Positions 6,759 through 7,720 of a DNA stretch of 7,720 nucleotides are shown here, in pieces. The stretch is from GCA-2726245 sp035513655. Its GTDB lineage: Bacteria > Planctomycetota > Planctomycetia > Pirellulales > Pirellulaceae. The notes under the pieces were generated by a model, which did no database searches, was not told where the DNA came from, and saw only the letters and a program-made list of their open reading frames with translations. The stretch is taken from positions 1-7,720 of the forward strand of contig DATKBV010000430.1 of the NCBI GenBank assembly GCA_035513655.1, written 5' to 3'. Position 1 is the stretch's first letter. The number at the start of each line of letters is the position of its first letter. The position numbers were made by a program, and so were the translations under genes.

Positions 6759-6905
6759 ACGAGAAAGGTGTCATTTAACCCGAACCTTTGCGAAGTTAGC
6801 GAAGCCGGACTTAGTCGCATCTACGGCGGCATCCACTTTAATTTTGACAACACGCAAGGCTTGGAAGCTGGGCGGGCCGTTGCACAACAAGTGGTCGCCA
6901 ATGCG
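6759..6905 (+). pseudogene. C-terminal remnant of a vanadium-dependent haloperoxidase / PAP2-type gene
   Basis: Read in the frame starting at 6759, about 49 codons encode ETRKVSFNPNLCEVSEAG preceded by unrelated sequence and followed by LSRIYGGIHFNFD and NTQGLEAGRAVAQQVVANA. SRIYGGIHFNFD fits the third PAP2/haloperoxidase motif S-R-x5-H-x3-D, in which the His ligates vanadate or attacks phosphate. The following LEAGRAVAQQV helix is the usual end of planctomycete vanadium chloroperoxidase-like proteins. Those proteins run to 400 residues or more. The first and second active-site motifs are absent and the upstream 60 bases belong to another frame, so this is a 3' scrap and not a gene. Similarity ends near 6905, just before the DUF1501 stop on the other strand. 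A GTG at 6768 could open a short frame, but it has no ribosome binding site. Confidence 0.7.
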
Positions 6906-6913
6906 AAGCATTG
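6899..6913 (-). terminator. Small hairpin just after the DUF1501 stop
   Basis: CAATGC (6899-6904), loop GAA, GCATTG (6908-6913) form a perfect six-pair stem, three bases beyond the minus-strand stop codon at 6917-6919. There is no T-run, so termination is only a candidate role. It also marks where haloperoxidase similarity stops. Confidence 0.25.
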
Positions 6914-6916
6914 CGG

Positions 6917-7720
6917 CTACGCCAGGATTTCGCGAAGCACATGCCCATGCACGTCCGTTAGCCGTCGATCGATGCCGTTATTACGGAACGTGAGCCGCTC
7001 ATGATCGAGGCCCAGCAAATGGAGAATTGTCGCGTTCAGGTCATGCACCGACGAGACGTTCTCGACCGCTTTGAATCCCAGCTCATCCGTCACACCATAG
7101 CTGACTCCGCGTTTCACGCCCGCACCGGTCAGCACGGCGGTAAAACCATTTGGATTGTGGTCGCGCCCTTTCGCGCCCTTCTGAAACATCGGCATGCGGC
7201 CAAACTCGGTACACCAAACGACGAGCGTGTCCTCGAGCAAACCACGCTGCTTCATGTCGCGTATCAGCGCGGCGGAAGGCTGGTCCATGATCCGGCCGTG
7301 GATGTCATACTGTTCCCGCAGAGCTTGATGCCCGTCCCAGTTCAGTTTGCCGCCGCTGGCATAAGCGCCATTGAACAACTGGACGAACCGCACTCCCTTC
7401 TCGATCAAACGGCGCGCGAGAATACAGTTCCGCGCGTAGCCGGCTTTCACCTCATCTTCCGCGTCATCGGCACCGTACATCTTGAGAATGTGCTGTGGCT
7501 CGGTGGATAAGTCACTGATCTCCGGGATCGACAACTGCATTTTCGCCGCGAGTTCATAGCTGGCAATTCGCGCGGCGAGATCGCTGTCGCCAGGGTTCTG
7601 CTTCAGGTGTTCACCGTTAATGAGGCGCAACAAGTCGCGTGCGGCAATGTCGCGTTCCCGTGAAATCGACGGGGGTCGGAGCAGGTTCTGAATCGGCTGA
7701 CTTGCACTGAACGGCGTGCC
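6917..7720 (-). CDS. DUF1501 (sulfatase-like) protein, 3' part
   Basis: Partial gene whose 5' end lies beyond 7720. The frame stays open from the stop at 6917 to the window edge (267 residues), so a TTG at 7633 is not the real start. It matches the C-terminal half of DUF1501 proteins, which belong to the alkaline-phosphatase/sulfatase-like fold and usually run to roughly 450-480 residues. Visible family features are NGEHLKQNPGDSDLAARIASYELA, RRLIEKGVRFVQLFNGA, WDGHQALREQYD, the core VVWCTEFGRMP, then GRDHNPNGF with the likely metal-binding Asp-His, and the ending SSVHDLNATILHLLGLDHERL...RLTDVHG. The missing N-terminus usually carries a Tat signal, so the protein probably acts outside the cytoplasm. 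In planctomycetes these genes are often beside DUF1549/DUF1553 genes, and that partner would lie upstream, outside the window. The exact substrate of the family is unknown. Confidence 0.93.
   Translation of the reverse strand, partial: GTPFSASQPIQNLLRPPSISRERDIAARDLLRLINGEHLKQNPGDSDLAARIASYELAAKMQLSIPEISDLSTEPQHILKMYGADDAEDEVKAGYARNCILARRLIEKGVRFVQLFNGAYASGGKLNWDGHQALREQYDIHGRIMDQPSAALIRDMKQRGLLEDTLVVWCTEFGRMPMFQKGAKGRDHNPNGFTAVLTGAGVKRGVSYGVTDELGFKAVENVSSVHDLNATILHLLGLDHERLTFRNNGIDRRLTDVHGHVLREILA

Noticed and set aside
7001..7510. 169-codon plus-strand frame over the DUF1501 gene
   Set aside because: Opposite strand is a clear DUF1501 protein open to the window edge; this frame is its shadow.

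Overview
The window most likely comes from a planctomycete (Planctomycetota). The best evidence is the DUF1501 protein at the right edge, a family greatly expanded in that phylum. Supporting it are a vanadium-haloperoxidase-type remnant next to it, and a small conserved-looking N-terminal domain followed by Ala/Lys/Pro-rich repeats at 1873-2751, a layout I associate with planctomycetes from memory only. Hand counts put most coding DNA near 57% GC. No tRNA, rRNA, CRISPR array or intact insertion sequence is visible.

Left part (1-1872): a 457-residue protein with a helical N-terminal part and a carbohydrate-binding-like beta-sandwich, resembling a phage or phage-like structural protein. A strong GC hairpin lies just after its stop codon. 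A gene-free stretch of about 430 bases follows and holds an 81-base imperfect palindrome that looks like a dispersed intergenic repeat.

Middle (1873-5943): a 292-residue protein with a small N-terminal domain and six copies of a ten-residue helix-like motif in Ala/Lys/Pro-rich linkers. After it comes a complete 1039-residue single-chain restriction-modification enzyme (type IIG, Eco57I-like) with a PD-(D/E)XK nuclease, an adenine methyltransferase core and a C-terminal specificity region. The specificity region is visibly richer in A+T than the rest of the gene.

Right part (5944-7720): a ParD/ParE toxin-antitoxin pair, then a 17-codon reading frame behind a perfect Shine-Dalgarno sequence, then a C-terminal scrap of a vanadium-dependent haloperoxidase/PAP2-type gene. 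On the opposite strand is the 3' part of a DUF1501 gene that runs off the window.

The restriction enzyme and the toxin-antitoxin pair look like a small accessory or defence segment beside ordinary planctomycete genes, with remnants marking past rearrangement at its right border. I see no convincing new multi-gene system. The features most worth a second look are the six-copy motif protein, the tiny frame after parE, the haloperoxidase remnant and the virion-like protein.
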